Below, piece by piece: positions 21,142-34,405 of a stretch of 64,000 nt of DNA. A program made the position numbers and the translations under genes. Under the pieces are notes generated by a model. It had not been told where the DNA came from, searched no databases, and worked only from the letters and a program-made list of their open reading frames with translations. Source of the DNA: Arenicola marina (Eukaryota; Annelida; Polychaeta; Arenicolidae); NCBI GenBank assembly GCA_964019135.1, contig OZ025257.1, positions 26,334,352 through 26,398,351 on the forward strand, written 5' to 3'. The stretch's first letter is position 1. Each line of letters starts with the position of its first letter.

Positions 21142-24100
21142 ATGTTGGCAGCACGATTAGCCAGACTGCCTGTGGCAGCTTTTGTATCCGGTGTGACAAG
21201 AGCGCCAGTTGTGATCAACCATGGTACAACAAGCAAGGTGCACTGTGTAATATGCAGAACTCAGGGCCTTGCTAATCAAGCCAGAACCACCCTCCGCAAA
21301 GTAAAGGCGCCATCACTGAAGGAGAGACTAATGGCTCCGGCTGGAGACTCAGGTACTGTTACTGATGACAAATGTAATAGTATAGGCATATTCTCACCAA
21401 GCCCTCAACTCTGACTTCAGCTCTGAAATGCATAATGGTCTTGCTAATACATGCTTAGATTATGCTCTAAAAATAATGAAGCAGGGAAGAATGGTCCTCA
21501 TTACTATACTTCATAGATACAGAATCGATCTTGCATTTTTATTTGTACTCCATAAAATCGATTTATGTTGCATATATATAAGGAGTGAGTAGTATGTGAG
21601 CTATATTGAAATGGTTAGCCAGTACATGGAAGAATGAATTGATGTAGTGATCCAATACCTGTCACAGTTAATGAACACTCCCTATTCATTTATAGTTTAC
21701 TGATCATTCGCTATGTGTCGCTACTGATACTGAGGCCTGTGATAGCTATTGTTATTGGCACTACTCTTGATCCAACCAGCAACGTATATGGTCGATAATG
21801 TTAATGTTGCATGACAAGGAAATCAATATATTTATCAAATATACTGCTCTTCTTCTTTCTCTTGATTACATCTATTACAATCCCAATGTATTTCTTGAAT
21901 TGCTTGTGTAATAAAAGTCGCTTCATTGGTTTTTCTCACTAGCGTTTACCATGGGTCGTGGGCTGGTGGCTGGCGCCTCGGCGCTGGGTCTTGGAGCCCT
22001 GTGCTTCTACGGCCTGGGGCTCTCCAACCAAGTGGGAGCAATCGACAAAGCAGCGTATGTTCATATGTTTTTGGAATTAATAATGATTAATTATGTACAA
22101 GTGAAGTTAATATTAACTATGAAGCATTGTTTCTGATGTCAGGTTGTATGCCAAACAGCTGCATGCCATCTAATCATCGTAGCAGCAATTAGATTATTAT
22201 GCAGATATTATCAGTTCTTTATGTTCTACTGGTACATTTATATTACATATCCTAGTATTAATCTAATCCCAAAGTGCAACGCTAAAAACCGCCGTAGGGT
22301 ATCTAGTGTGCACTCTGATCTGTGGATTATATTTTCCAGCCTGCAGGGGGAATGATATTTGAACTGATTCACCCTGTTGTTAATTATTATTGTCTGTCCA
22401 CTTTCCAGAATCTGGCCCGAGGTGGTGCGACATCGTATCCGTGACACGTACATGTATTTCGGCGGCAGTCTGGCCTTCACAGCTGGGTCGGCGGTCTGGG
22501 TCAGCCGCTCGCCCCGCCTCATGAACATGATGATGAAGAACTCCTGGCTGGTCAGTTGGCAAATGAGATTGGCCTTGGGGGACACAGGAGGGGGGCAGGG
22601 GTGAAGGGTGGGGGGCTTTCGGTGTATGGGACCGGATCTGGATGTAGCACTGTGATTGGACCACTGATGCATCCTCCTCCATCGTTTCTTAACTGCCAAA
22701 GATGTCTATATTTTTAGAAATCTGAAGTCAATTTGGTTCGTTTGGACTAATATAACCAACAAGTTTATGCATATATTTATATGATGTGTGGAGTACGTGA
22801 GAAGGTGATGTGATTCCAGAATCTTACTCTGGGGAATACATCACGAAGTCATATCTCATCACCCCATTAACCCGCTTTCTGGGCTTACTGATCTGACCCG
22901 TGTGTGCCCAGTGCCGGCTTTAATACCAATCCCACTATCTGTTGCAGGCTCTGGCTGGCACGCTGGCTGCTGTGATCGGCAGCGGGATGGTGGTCCAGTC
23001 CCTGCCCTACTCCCCGGGCTTCGGCACCAAGCAGGTGGCCTGGATGGTGCACAGCGCGGTGGTGGGGGCTGTCATTGCCCCCCTCACATTGCTCGGGGGG
23101 CCGCTGCTCATCAGGGCCGCCTGCTACACGGCCGGCGTGGTCGGAAGTGAGTCCATAGCGGCCTGAAGTCTACACACCGTGTGAAATCTGCGCATTGTGC
23201 GAAATCTATACACTGTGTCAAATCTGCAAATTGTGCGAAATCTATACACTGTGTGAAATCTATACATCGAATTCTACACATTGCGTGAAATCTACAAACT
23301 GAAATCTACACACTGTAAAATGTACACAGTGTGAAATCTACACTATGTGAAATCTACCCACTGAAATCTACACTATGTGAAATCTACACACTGACATTTA
23401 CTTACTGTGTGAAATGGATATTTTTAAGTCCCCTTTTTACATGCAATATAGTTGGGCAAGGAATAAAAAGGCAATTCTTTTACCTCATTGGACGGGAAAT
23501 TGTTACTCTGTGGTGTATGGTGGCATCACAATGTCGGATATTGGTTATAAAGTTTGTTGCTTTCTTAAACAAAAATCCATATGATACAATACATACATTT
23601 CTTAATGTTAACGCTGAAACTAACTTTTGTATGTTGTGATTTAGGTCTGTCAGCCCTGGCCATGTGCGCGCCTAGCGACAAGTTCCTGAACATGGGCGGT
23701 CCGCTAGCGATGGGTCTCGGTGTCGTCTTTATGTCATCCATAGGTAAGAATGCCTCCCTCATCACGGTCACTGACCATGTTTAACCAGCCTCCCTCATCA
23801 CGGTCACTGACCATGTTTAACCAGCCTCCCTCATCACGGTCACTGACCATGTTTAACCAGCCTCCCTCATCACGGTCACTGACCATGTTTAACCAGCCTC
23901 GCTCATCACGGTCACTGACCATGTTTAACCAGCCTCGCTCATCACGGTCACTGACCATGTTTAACCAGCCTCCCTCATCGTTGTGGGAGTAACGTACACG
24001 TTATGATCAAGGTTTAAACACTGAACATCATGTTATGAACACTGCGATGTAATACATACTCTATGCACGTTACAACCACACGCTATGATCGCTATGTACG

Positions 24101-27099
24101 CTTTATAACCTACGCGTGCACGTTATAACCGCTATAACCATTGTATAACCACTACATACAATGTATAACCACTATTTACACTGTATAACCACTATAACCT
24201 CTGTATAACCACCGTGTGTTGCAGGCTCCTCCTTCCTGCCACCGTCCACGGCCCTGGGCGCCGGCCTCTACTCGGTGGCCATCTACGGGGGACTCGTCCT
24301 CTTCAGCCTCTTCCTCCTCTACGACACACAGAAGATCGTCCGCCGAGCCGAATCCCACCCCGTGTACACGAGACAGCCGTACGACCCCGTCAACAAGTAA
24401 GGCTCAGTCGGCACTCACCACAGCGCATTCAACTAGACAACCATTAGACACAATGCATGTGAAGTTAGAGCATTTGTTTTCAACTAGACATCCCTAAGAC
24501 CTAATGAAGATTAGCGCATTTCACAGCCCTAAGACCTAATGAATGTGAAGTAACACATTTGTTTTCAACTAGACAGCCCTAAGACCTAATGAATGTGAAG
24601 TAACACATTTGTTTTCAACTAGACAGCCCTAAGACCTAATGAATGTAAAGTAACACATTTGTTTTCAACTAGACAGCCCTAAGACCTAATGAATGTAATG
24701 TAACACATTTGTTTTTAACTAGACAGCCCTAAGACCTAATGAATGTGAAGTAACACATTTGTTTTCAACTAGACAACCCTGAGACCTAGTGAATGTAAAG
24801 GAACACATTTGTTTTCAACTAGACAGCCCTAAGACCTAATGAATGTGATGTAACACATTTGTTTTCAACTAGACAGCCCTAAGACCTAATGAATGTGATG
24901 TAACACATTTGTTTTCAACTAGACAGCCCTAAGATCTAATGAATGTAAAGTAACACATTTGTTTTCAACTAGACAGCCCTAAGACCTAATGAATGTAATG
25001 TAACACATTTGTTTTTAACTAGACAGCCCTAAGACCTCATGAATGTGAAGTAACACATTTGTTTTCAACTAGACAGCCCTGAGACCTAATGAATGTAAAG
25101 TAACACATTTGTTTTCAACTAGACAGCCCTAAGACCTAATGAATGTGATGTAACACATTTGTTTTCAACTAGACAGCCCTAAGATCTAATGAATGTAAAG
25201 TAACACATTTGTTTTCAACTAGACAGCCCTAAGACCTAATGAATGTAATGTAACACATTTGTTTTTAACTAGACAGCCCTAAGACCTCATGAATGTGAAG
25301 TAACACATTTGTTTTCAACTAGACAGCCCTGAGACCTAATGAATGTAAAGTAACACATTTGTTTTCAACTAGACAGCCCTAAGACCTAATGAATGTGATG
25401 TAACACATTTGTTTTCAACTAGACAGCCCTAAGACCTAATGAATGTGAAGTAACACATTTGTTTTCAACTAGACAGCCCTAAGACCTCATGAATGTGATG
25501 TAACACATTTGTTTTTAACCAGACAGCCCTAAGACCTAATGAATGTGATGTAACACATTTGTTTTCAACTAGACAGCTCTAAGACCTAATGAGTGTGAAG
25601 TAACACATTTGTTTTTAACCAGACAGCCCTAAGACCTAATGAATGTGAAGTAACACATTTGTTTTCAACTAGACAGCCCTAAGACCTAATGAATGTAAAG
25701 TAACACATTTGTTTTCAACTAGACAGCTCTAAGACCTAATGAGTGTGAAGTAACACATTTGTTTTTAACCAGACAGCCCTAAGACCTAATGAATGTGATG
25801 TAACACATTGTTTTCAACTAGACAGCTCTAAGACCTAATGAGTGTGAAGTAACACATTTGTTTTTAACCAGACAGCCCTAAGACCTAATGAATGTAAAGT
25901 AACACATTTGTTTTTAACCAGACAGCCCTAAGGCCGAACGAATGTGAAGTATCACATTTGTTTTCAACTAGACAGCCCTAAGACCTAATGAGTGTGAAGT
26001 AACACATTTGTTTTTAACCAGACAGCCCTAAGACCTAATGAATGTAAAGTAACACATTTGTTTTTAACCAGACAGCCCTAAGGCCGAACGAATGTGAAGT
26101 ATCACATTTGTTTTCAACTAGACAGCCCTAAGACCTAATGAATGTGAAGTAACACATTTGTTTTCAACTAGACAGCCCTAAGACCTAATGAATGTGAAGT
26201 AACACATTTGTTTTCAACTAGACAGCCCTAAGACCTAATGAATGTGAAGTAACACATTTGTTTTCAACTAGACAGCCCTAAGGCCGAACAAATGTGATGT
26301 AACACATTTGTTTTCAACTAGACAGCCCTAAGACCTAATGAATGTGAAGTAACACATTTGTTTTCAACTAGACAGCCCTAAGACCTAATGAATGTAAAGT
26401 AACACATTTGTTTTCAACTAGACAGCCCTAAGACCTAATGAATGTGATGTAACACATTTGTTTTTAACCAGACAGCCCTAAGACCTAATGAATGTGATGT
26501 AACACATTTGTTTTCAACTAGACAGCTCTAAGACCTAATGAGTGTGAAGTAACACATTTGTTTTTAACCAGACAGCCCTAAGACCTAATGAATGTGAAGT
26601 AACACATTTGTTTTCAACTAGACAGCCCTAAGACCTAATGAATGTAAAGTAACACATTTGTTTTCAACTAGACAGCTCTAAGACCTAATGAATGTAAAGT
26701 AACACATTTGTTTTTAACCAGACAGCCCTAAGACCTAATGAATGTGATGTAACACATTGTTTTCAACTAGACAGCTCTAAGACCTAATGAGTGTGAAGTA
26801 ACACATTTGTTTTTAACCAGACAGCCCTAAGACCTAATGAATGTAAAGTAACACATTTGTTTTTAACCAGACAGCCCTAAGGCCGAACGAATGTGAAGTA
26901 TCGCATTTATTTCCGACTGATATGCACATTAAGTGATTCAAGATGCCGTCAGGAGTGTGGGGCGCTCCTATAGATCCAGAACAATGCTACAACTGGACGT
27001 GTTTCCTCCTTCAGCTCGGTCGGGATCTACTTGGACACGGTCAACATCTTCATTCGTATCGCCACCATCCTGGCGGGCGGCGGCGGCAGGAAGAAGTAG
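21142..27099 (+). CDS. GHITM: GHITM / TMBIM5 (MICS1), growth-hormone-inducible transmembrane protein
   Basis: Seven coding exons: 21142-21352, 21943-22054, 22409-22550, 22948-23146, 23645-23743, 24225-24396, 27015-27099. They sum to 1020 nt (339 residues plus stop), close to the roughly 345 of human GHITM. All splice phases agree. Landmarks shared with vertebrate GHITM, from memory: GLGALCFYGLGLSNQVGAID, RDTYMYFGGS, AVVGAVIAPLTLLGGPLLIR, LSALAMCAPSDKFLNMGGPL, SVAIYGGLVLFSLFLLYDTQ, DTVNIFIRIATILAG and a terminal GGGGRKK. The N-terminus (about 1-65) is Arg/Ala-rich with few acids, as for a mitochondrial presequence. About seven hydrophobic segments follow, the Bax-inhibitor-1 fold. Family members sit in the inner mitochondrial membrane, maintain cristae and cytochrome c retention, and have been linked to proton/Ca2+ exchange. 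The frame is intact. Confidence 0.95.
23167..23410. repeat. Degenerate 18-20-bp tandem repeat in GHITM intron 4
   Basis: About 13 loose copies of a unit like ACTGTGTGAAATCTACAC, directly after the exon 4 donor. Copies vary in length and sequence. Confidence 0.75.
23753..23978. repeat. 36-bp tandem repeat at the start of GHITM intron 5
   Basis: About 6.3 nearly identical units containing CTCATCACGGTCACTGACCA and TGTTTAACCAGCCTC. The array begins nine bases after the donor at 23744. The word ATCACGG..CTGACCA also forms the core of the 34-bp array at 28270-29462. Confidence 0.92.
24055..24215. repeat. Degenerate TATAACCACT repeat before GHITM exon 6
   Basis: Loose repeats of GTATAACCACTA run up to the acceptor of exon 6, in place of a normal pyrimidine tract. 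Confidence 0.6.
24427..26917. repeat. 50-bp minisatellite filling GHITM intron 6
   Basis: About 50 units of 50 bp with the words CCCTAAGACCTAATGAATGT, TAACACATTTGTTTTCAACT and AGACAG. Two common variants are TTTTCAACTAGA and TTTTTAACCAGA. A 250-bp (five-unit) block marked by AAGATCTAAT at about 24931 and 25181 is repeated, and later blocks marked by GGCCGAACG recur 150 bp apart. The array fills nearly the whole intron. Confidence 0.95.
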
Positions 27100-27735
27100 G
27101 AAGTAGTCACCATCCTGGATCCGGACGAGTCACGTGTACCTCGCCCCTCTCCCCCCCTCCCCCCCCCCCGTCCCACCCTCTCACACATACACCGAGCGTC
27201 GTTATCCCGGTCGACCATGGCAACAATCTGGAGTATACCTATTGTTATTTTCAAAGGCGTGTCTCTGGATGTATTAAGAGTCTGTGTAGGAACTCTGAAT
27301 CATCGTTTATTGTGTGTATAAGTAGGCGTATGGAAGACACACTGAGGCACCGCGTCCGAGATATCAAATATCAAGTCCTATTAAATATACGCTTTATTTT
27401 GGCCGCACAGGCGCAGTAACTATTGTTTTTGCGCCACATATAAGGTGAGCACCGCTTTATATCCATATGACCTCTTGCCTGGAAATCGCACCGCCCAATT
27501 TTTCATTTTCCGCTTTTGTTTCAACGTGGCAGAAGTTTCTGTGTTATCTACACCGATACGCAACGCGGTGCAGTTTCATAATTATTACACACGATTTGCT
27601 ATTACCTTTTCTCGAGGGCAGTCGTGCTATCATTAACATTTGTACAAATTTGCAAGGTATCGCTGTAAAAATGTATCATTTAACTTCTGAATAGTGTATA
27701 GGTGTAACTGAGTGAATAAAAATTGAAATGGCATT
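27100..27735 (+). promoter_or_regulatory. GHITM: GHITM 3' UTR with polyadenylation signal
   Basis: Non-coding sequence after the stop at 27097-27099. AATAAA is at 27715-27720, followed by GTGCTTTTTATT. A C-run occurs near 27150-27170. Confidence 0.65.
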
Positions 27736-28164
27736 TTGCGGTGCTTTTTATTCCCTGTAAAATGTCTTGTTCACGTTGATAATTACCGCACTTTAATTAC
27801 TGTGACACTTTACCTAAACCGGAATTGTACATGAAATCATCTTCTTGTTCTTTTGTCTTATTTTTCGTCGTATAGCTATTATAATTAGTATTACGCCATC
27901 CTCGATATGACAATGTGTACCTGGACAAATTACAAGATCCTTAGTAATCTGGGATTGGCGGGGGGTGCTCAATTATTATATTTAGTTGTACACTTAGTAT
28001 ACACGTAGTATACACGTCAACGTTTCAGCTTAGCAAACAGTGAATAGTTAGTAAATAATTTAGTCGCATAATGCACAACGTGAAGATAACCCAGAAAATT
28101 CTTTCCTTACCCACCCTCGGAGTGGAATAAGGTAGTGTTGGACGAGATTCTAAGGTGGTGATAA

Positions 28165-28270
28165 TAATGGCCACGCGATAGCTCAGTGGGTTAGAACGCT
28201 GGCATTCAGCGCTGTGGCCATGTCTTTGTGTCGCAAAGGGTGGGGGGGTCACACTCTCCCTTCCTTCCTG
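28165..28270 (+). mobile_element. SINE head (tRNA-related) adjoining the 34-bp array
   Basis: The A-box-like CGATAGCTCAGTGGGTTAGA is followed by GTGGCCATGTCTTTGTG, CGCAAAGGGTGGGGGG and CTCTCCCTTCCTTC. The same word order is found on the - strand at 12590-12805. The last bases, ATCACGGTGGCTGACC, are the first unit of the adjoining tandem array. Confidence 0.6.
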
Positions 28271-29462
28271 ATCACGGTGGCTGACCACACTACACCATGA
28301 CATAATCACGGTGGCTGACCACACTACACCAAGACGTTATGACCGCAGTGGCTGACCACACTCCACCATGACGTTATGACTGCAGTGGCTGACCACACTC
28401 CACCATGACATAATCACGGTGGCTGACCACACTCCACCATGACGTAATCACGGTGGCTGACCACACTCCACCATGACATAATCACGGTGGCTGACCACAC
28501 TACACCATGACATAATCACGGTGGCTGACCACACTACACCATGACAAAATCACGGTGGCTGACCACACTACACCATGACATAATCACGGTGGCTGACCAC
28601 ACTACACCATGACATAATCACGGTGGCTGACCACACTCTACCATGACATAATCACGGTGGCTGACCACACTCCACCATGACGTTATGACCGCGGTGGCTG
28701 ACCACACTCCACCATGACATAATCACGGTGGCTGACCACACTCCACCATGACACAATCACGGTGGCTGACCACACTACACCATGACATAATCACGGTGGC
28801 TGACCACACTACACCATGACATAATCACGGTGGCTGACCACACTCCACCATGACATAATCACGGTGGCTGACCACACTCCACCATGACATAATCACGGTG
28901 GCTGACCACACTCCACCATGACGTTATGACCGCGGTGGCTGACCACACTCCACCATGACATAATCACGGTGGCTGACCACACTCCACCATGACATAATCA
29001 CGGTGGCTGACCACCCTCCACCATAATATAATCACGGTGGCTGACCACACTCCACCATGACGTTATGACCGCGGTGGCTGACCACACTCCACCATGACAT
29101 AATCACGGTGGCTGACCACACTCCACCATGACATAATTACGGTGGCTGACCACACTCCACCATGACATAATCACGGTGGCTGACCACACTCCACCATGAC
29201 GTTATGACCGCGGTGGCTGACCCACTACACCATGACATAATCACGGTGGCTGACCACCCTCCACCATAACATAATCACGGTGGCTGACCACACTCCACCA
29301 TGACGTTATGACCGCGGTGGCTGACCACACTCCACCATGACATAATCACGGTGGCTGACCACACTCCACCATGACATAATCACGGTGGCTGACCACACTA
29401 CACCATGACGTTATGGCCGCGGTGGCTGACCACACTCCACCATGACGTTATGGCCGCGGTGG
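28270..29462. repeat. 34-bp minisatellite seeded at a SINE 3' end
   Basis: About 35 units built from ATCACGGTGGCTGACCACAC and a T(A/C)CACCATGACATA part. A variant with GTTATGACCGCGGTGGC recurs at irregular intervals. Confidence 0.93.
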
Positions 29463-31560
29463 ATGACTAATGCCTCGGTAACTATCTCTGTTACTGCCCA
29501 GGTCTTACTACTATTTATACACATATAAGTATACTCCAGCCTGTCCGATAGTTGTCAAACCTCCTGAAGGTATATGGGAGAGGGGTCACCATGGTATATT
29601 GGTTTTAATGCACTGAATCGTATATCATAAGTTCTTGTGTTCGAATCCGGGCCAGTTTCGGTTTCATCCATTCATCATTTATCGTGCCGGCAGGTTCCTT
29701 GGTCCAGTCGAGTCCTTATACATGTACAAATGCGGCATAAAACACAAAGTCCTTGGTCTTAGACCTCTCAAAGGCTTCTCTCATAAAGCAGTTCTCTTCC
29801 ACAATTCCTCCTAAAGGCAACCTTTCTCACGTTTTCGCTTGCTCACCTTCCCTTCCCTTTTAGCGTACGGGCTATTAGAGTATGGGGTAAAGGCACTAGA
29901 GGATAAAAACTTGATTCGTATATACTTCATAATTCTATCATAAACAGAGTAGGCCTAATTCAGCTGGCCGCATGTGGCTTTTTTATGTACTAACTCCGTA
30001 TACCATGGCTCGATTACATGGCTGGAATTACATAGAAAATCAAACGGCGACGCGGGGGTGGGGGGGGGGGGCACTCAACTCAACTCGTCATCCCCCCGCC
30101 CCTTACCCCCAATAGATCGTCACTTCTTGATAATAATATTTATTAAGGGTATGCATAAAAAAAAAAAAAAAAAAACACAAAAAAAGGGGGAAAAAAAACA
30201 ACACGAAAGGACCACAGTAGAAGACTTTTTACCACAAGTAATTAGTGTGAACATCTTATCTTGTCCCGCAAACTGTACATGAATATGATGTTTCAGAGAG
30301 TCGACTATTTCACCAGTAAGAACGACATAATTGAGAACTTGAATGAGTGTATTATACCATTTTATTAAAGAGAGTAACCCGGAAAGCAACAGCGCCGAAT
30401 GTCTTATAGATTTGTGAAAATGATCAGTTCTGGGCTTTGGGATATGCAGTAGCTTTGCTCCTAATTTTTTAGGTAACGTTGTCCTAACGTTGGGAAAAAC
30501 ATCCACTCTCGACTTGTCACAATTCTGTATTTAAAACAACTGCTACATACAGCCAAGTTTTATTAGTCACTACACATGGCAAACGTTTTATTTTTATGGG
30601 ATAAAGGCTAGAAAATATTATTTAAATGTTTACGACGAACGTTGTAACAACGTTGTCCTAATGTTAACTTTGAGATGACGCGATTACAACCAAAAACCAA
30701 CGTGTGCGAACGTTATGTGTTTGCTGGGTTGCTACGTAGATATAACTGAAATTAAATTGAATCGCCGATTTCAAGATTATATATGTATATGAGGTTTATT
30801 TGTAATCAGGCATGGGCGGCACTATATGACAGGTATATACGGGCACCAGGGCTCCAAATCTGTTGAGACAATATCCATTCCTTCCCTGGTTACTGAGCTA
30901 AGTAAGCAATGTGACACCCACGTCAGTGGTTGTCACTTTTGAATGACAAGGCAGGTCAAAATTGACATCACATATAAATACGAGAAAAAAAATATTTCCG
31001 GTCTTGCAGTGACGAGTTTATCAATATTTCTATTAGCGCATAAATTAATGCATCTTTGACTCATAATACAATTTAGTTTCCAAATAAAAACACGTCATTC
31101 AATTAAATTTCCTTATTTCATTACTCATTGAGTTATGTTGGCAACAATAAAAAATACAAATGTTGAAATATCACCGTATGACAATGACCCTGCTAGACTC
31201 CGCTGATCACAACAGCAGTCTCGAGGCGAATGGGGAGCAGTTATTTTTGCTCTGCCTTCGGGACAACGAGGCTGGCATGGACAACAACACACGACGGCTA
31301 CGTTTTTTTACATACATAGATGTCATTTTCTTTGTTGCTGCATGCTGCAGATCTATCGTGCACAAAATTCCATATTTCGAAAACAGTACTTCCCTCAATT
31401 TGTTCAGCTTTTTTCATTTGTCAGCTGAGGCTTGGAGACATCATGTGTATCAGTTCGTTGCCGCTCATTGCTGTGTTGGCACTTAGCTGGCTTCTAGGTT
31501 TCGGAACTAAAACTAACATTTGAAATATCATGGCGAAAGGCGATGGCATCGGTTCTGCTT
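29463..31560. other. Non-coding stretch with tRNA-like and AACGTT-rich repeat fragments
   Basis: It holds a tRNA-like fragment with B-box GTTCGAATCC (about 29600-29660), a G-run (30057-30070), an A-rich run (about 30145-30205) and an AACGTT-rich element relic (about 30466-30735, AACGTTGTCCTAACGTT and AACGTTGTAACAACGTTGTC). No coding exon seen. Confidence 0.5.
30466..30735. mobile_element. AACGTT-rich non-autonomous element relic (uncertain)
   Basis: It contains AACGTTGTCCTAACGTT on the left, AACGTTGTAACAACGTTGTC in the middle and AACGTTATGTGTTTGCTGGG on the right. Such palindromic AACGTT strings are common in dispersed repeats of marine invertebrates. The limits and family are guesses. Confidence 0.35.
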
Positions 31561-31609
31561 GGCGCAAGTACCCCCAGGCAAGCCGGGCTTGCCTGTGGGC
31601 ACTTGCGCC
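31561..31609. repeat. 49-bp near-perfect hairpin
   Basis: The arms are 24 bases each around a single central G, and 22 of 24 positions pair. The left arm starts GGCGCAAGTACCCCC and the right arm ends GGGCACTTGCGCC. GGTTCTGC occurs just outside on both sides (31551 and 31613). Confidence 0.8.
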
Positions 31610-33360
31610 AACGGTTCTGCCTGCACTTACAGCACAACTTATGCCACGTACCAATCGATCCCCCAATGACGGCATTGCCGCGATGGCTGTCTAAATGTAT
31701 GAGTAGAACGTAATCCAGCGTCATTAGAGGCAATTGTAACCATTCACAGAGAGGTTGTTGGCGAGAATTATAAGCCGGTTTACCGAAGAAGCCACAGCCT
31801 CACATACGGATGAGTAAACAGCTCTGATGCACCGGTTGCCAGATCTCGTACGCTGTCTCGCGTCCAGTCTCGCGGTGGGGGCAACGGGGACGTTGGGGCA
31901 GTGGGGGGACTGAACCTTATATAGCGGGTTGCACCTCGGTCAGTACGGATCAGAGTGACACCAATCAGACACGGAGCTCCCCTGGGCTGTGCCTGATAAC
32001 GGCCCGTCAAAGGTCCGAGGCCTTCGCGACCCCCTCACACTCAGATTCACCCCTCGTGTCACTGCCTCCTTCCGCCGCCATCGATTCCCTTAGAAATCTC
32101 CAACTAGAGGGCGCTCGGGCGTCCAACTTTAAATTTGACCTCCCCGCAGGTTTGATAAAAATTGAATTATTGGCGACGTAAAATCTATGGCAGGGTAATG
32201 GCTATTATGTGAAGGTCCAGTTGGTATCTGTGATTTGCAGGCTGTACGTGCGCATGGCTTGAAGGACCCAGATTATGATAGCTATATTCTATATAGCCTG
32301 TCAGCGGAGACCGCGTCCCAGCAGTGGCCATCTGACAGATTTCACTTCTCCAGTGACTCATGACCAAATCGTTTTTTCTGTCAATTCACTTAGTGCGCAC
32401 TTCTCCAAGGACGTGCTCGGGTGGGGTTCGTGGGGTTCGCACGAAAAACTTCCGTTTAAAACGTAATATATGCATTGTGAAAGACTGTTTGGGAAGATAT
32501 GCACTGTTAAAGTAGAGATCAGTTGGAAAAATGCTCTGTTTAGGTCGAAATTGTTATAAAAAAAGTGTGAAAACCCGAACCCCCCGGGACACTTTCTTAC
32601 AACGCCTTTGTTCTCTATGGGTTCACGTTAAAAGACTAGGATTGAATATAATGGCATGATATCGTTCTGATTTTTAACAAGTGAACACATGCCATAGCGT
32701 TACAGAGAATATATACACGTATAATGACATGGCGATAAGGGGAACTAACACGCGAATGTATATACCAAGCGATCGAGCGAATGGTTACCGTGTTCTCAGT
32801 AAAGTATACCTTTGGGCATTATTCCTCTAGCCGCCCTACACAATGCACGTTTAGGTCTTTCAACGACAGAGAATGGCCTTTATTCATGAAGGGCTCCTCC
32901 CCCAACCTCTTGGAATTAAGGCACATGTCTACACCAACAAGACAACGACACAGAGAAGAAGGGAGGAGGTCTTTCCCTGCAGCCTCCGCTGTGCTCAGGC
33001 TAAGCCCTCACTTCCTTCCGCCGGCGAAAACAAGATTGAATGGGCCCTTTGTCACGTGATCCTGCCTGTGAGGTTCGCAGCGACACCTCTCGGCGGCAGA
33101 CGGTGCGGTATTTTCTTCCAAGGACGCGCCGCGGGGAATTAGCCCACGCGCGGTAACTGAATATGCGGCGGCATTAATGTTGGACGAGGCATGTGTTACG
33201 GCAGAACCGGCCTTCCTTTGCTTTATCAGATGAACAGGATCATAGCACGCGTATTATAACAAACAAGCTTTCGATTATCTAGAATTAAAATGTAACCCTT
33301 TATTAGTATCAAACTCGCAGGAAACGCATTCGAAGGTGTGGTAGGAAGGATGTGGACATT
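31610..33360. other. Non-coding stretch, nothing recognised
   Basis: Short chance frames only. No repeat array or element end recognised apart from a few GAGGGCGCT words. Confidence 0.4.
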
Positions 33361-33364
33361 ACTG

Positions 33365-34405
33365 AGAGTTGTAGAGATGACGGAGGGTTGTGAGGATTAC
33401 GGACGGTTGTGAGGGTTACGGAGGGGTGTGCGAATTAAGGAGGGTTTTGAAGATGACGGAGAGTTTTGAACATTACGGAGAGTTGTGAGGATTACGGACG
33501 GTTGTGAGGGTTACGGAGGGTTGTGAGGATTACGGAGAGTTGTGAAGATTACGGAGGGTTGTGAGGATTACGGAAGGTTGTGAGGGTTACGGAACGTTGT
33601 GAAGATTACGGAGATTTGTGAGGCTTACGGAGAGTTGTAAGCATTACGGAGGGTTGTGTGGATTACGGAGGGTTGTAAAGATTACGAAGATTTGTGAGGC
33701 TTACGGAGAGTTGTAAGCATTACGGAGGGTTGTGTGGATTACGGAGGGTTGTAAATATTACGGAGATTTGTGAGGATTACGCAGAGTTGTGAAAATTACG
33801 GAGAGTTGTGAAGATTACGGAGAGTTGTAAAGATTACGGAGGGTTGTGAGGATTACGGACGGTTGTGAGAGTTACGGAGGGGTGTGCGAATTAAGGAGGG
33901 TTGTGAAAATGACGGAGGGTTGTGAGGATTACGGAGGGTTGTGAGGATTATAAAGGGTTGTGTGGATTACGGAGGTTTGTGAGGATTATGAAGAGTTGTG
34001 AGGATGACGGAGAGTTGTCAATATTATGGAGGGTTTTGAAGATGACGGAGGGTTGTGAGGATTACGGAGGGTTGTGAGAATTACGAAGGTTTGTGAGGAT
34101 TACGGAGGGTTGTGAGGATGACGGAGAGTTGTGAAGATTACGGAGGCTTGTGAAGATAACGGAGGGTTGTGAGGATTACGGAAGGTTGTGAGGGTGACGG
34201 AGGGTTGTGAGGATTACGGAACGTTGTGAGGATTACGGAGGGTTGTGCGAATTAAGCAGGTTGTGAAGATGACGGAGGGTTGTGAGGATTACGGAAGGTT
34301 GTGAAGATAACGGAGGGTTGTGAGGATTACGGAAGGTTGTGAGGGTGACGGAGGGTTGTGAGGATTACGGAAGGTTGTGAAGATTACTGAGGGGATTACG
34401 GATGG
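33365..34405. repeat. 19-bp tandem repeat
   Basis: About 55 units of GGTTGTGAGGATTACGGAG with many point variants (GAAGATTACGG, GAGGGTGACGG). Units remain recognisable throughout. Confidence 0.92.

Noticed and set aside
23734-23992. Short proteins on both strands over the 36-bp repeat
   Set aside because: The repeat begins just after a well-supported GHITM donor site and is intronic.
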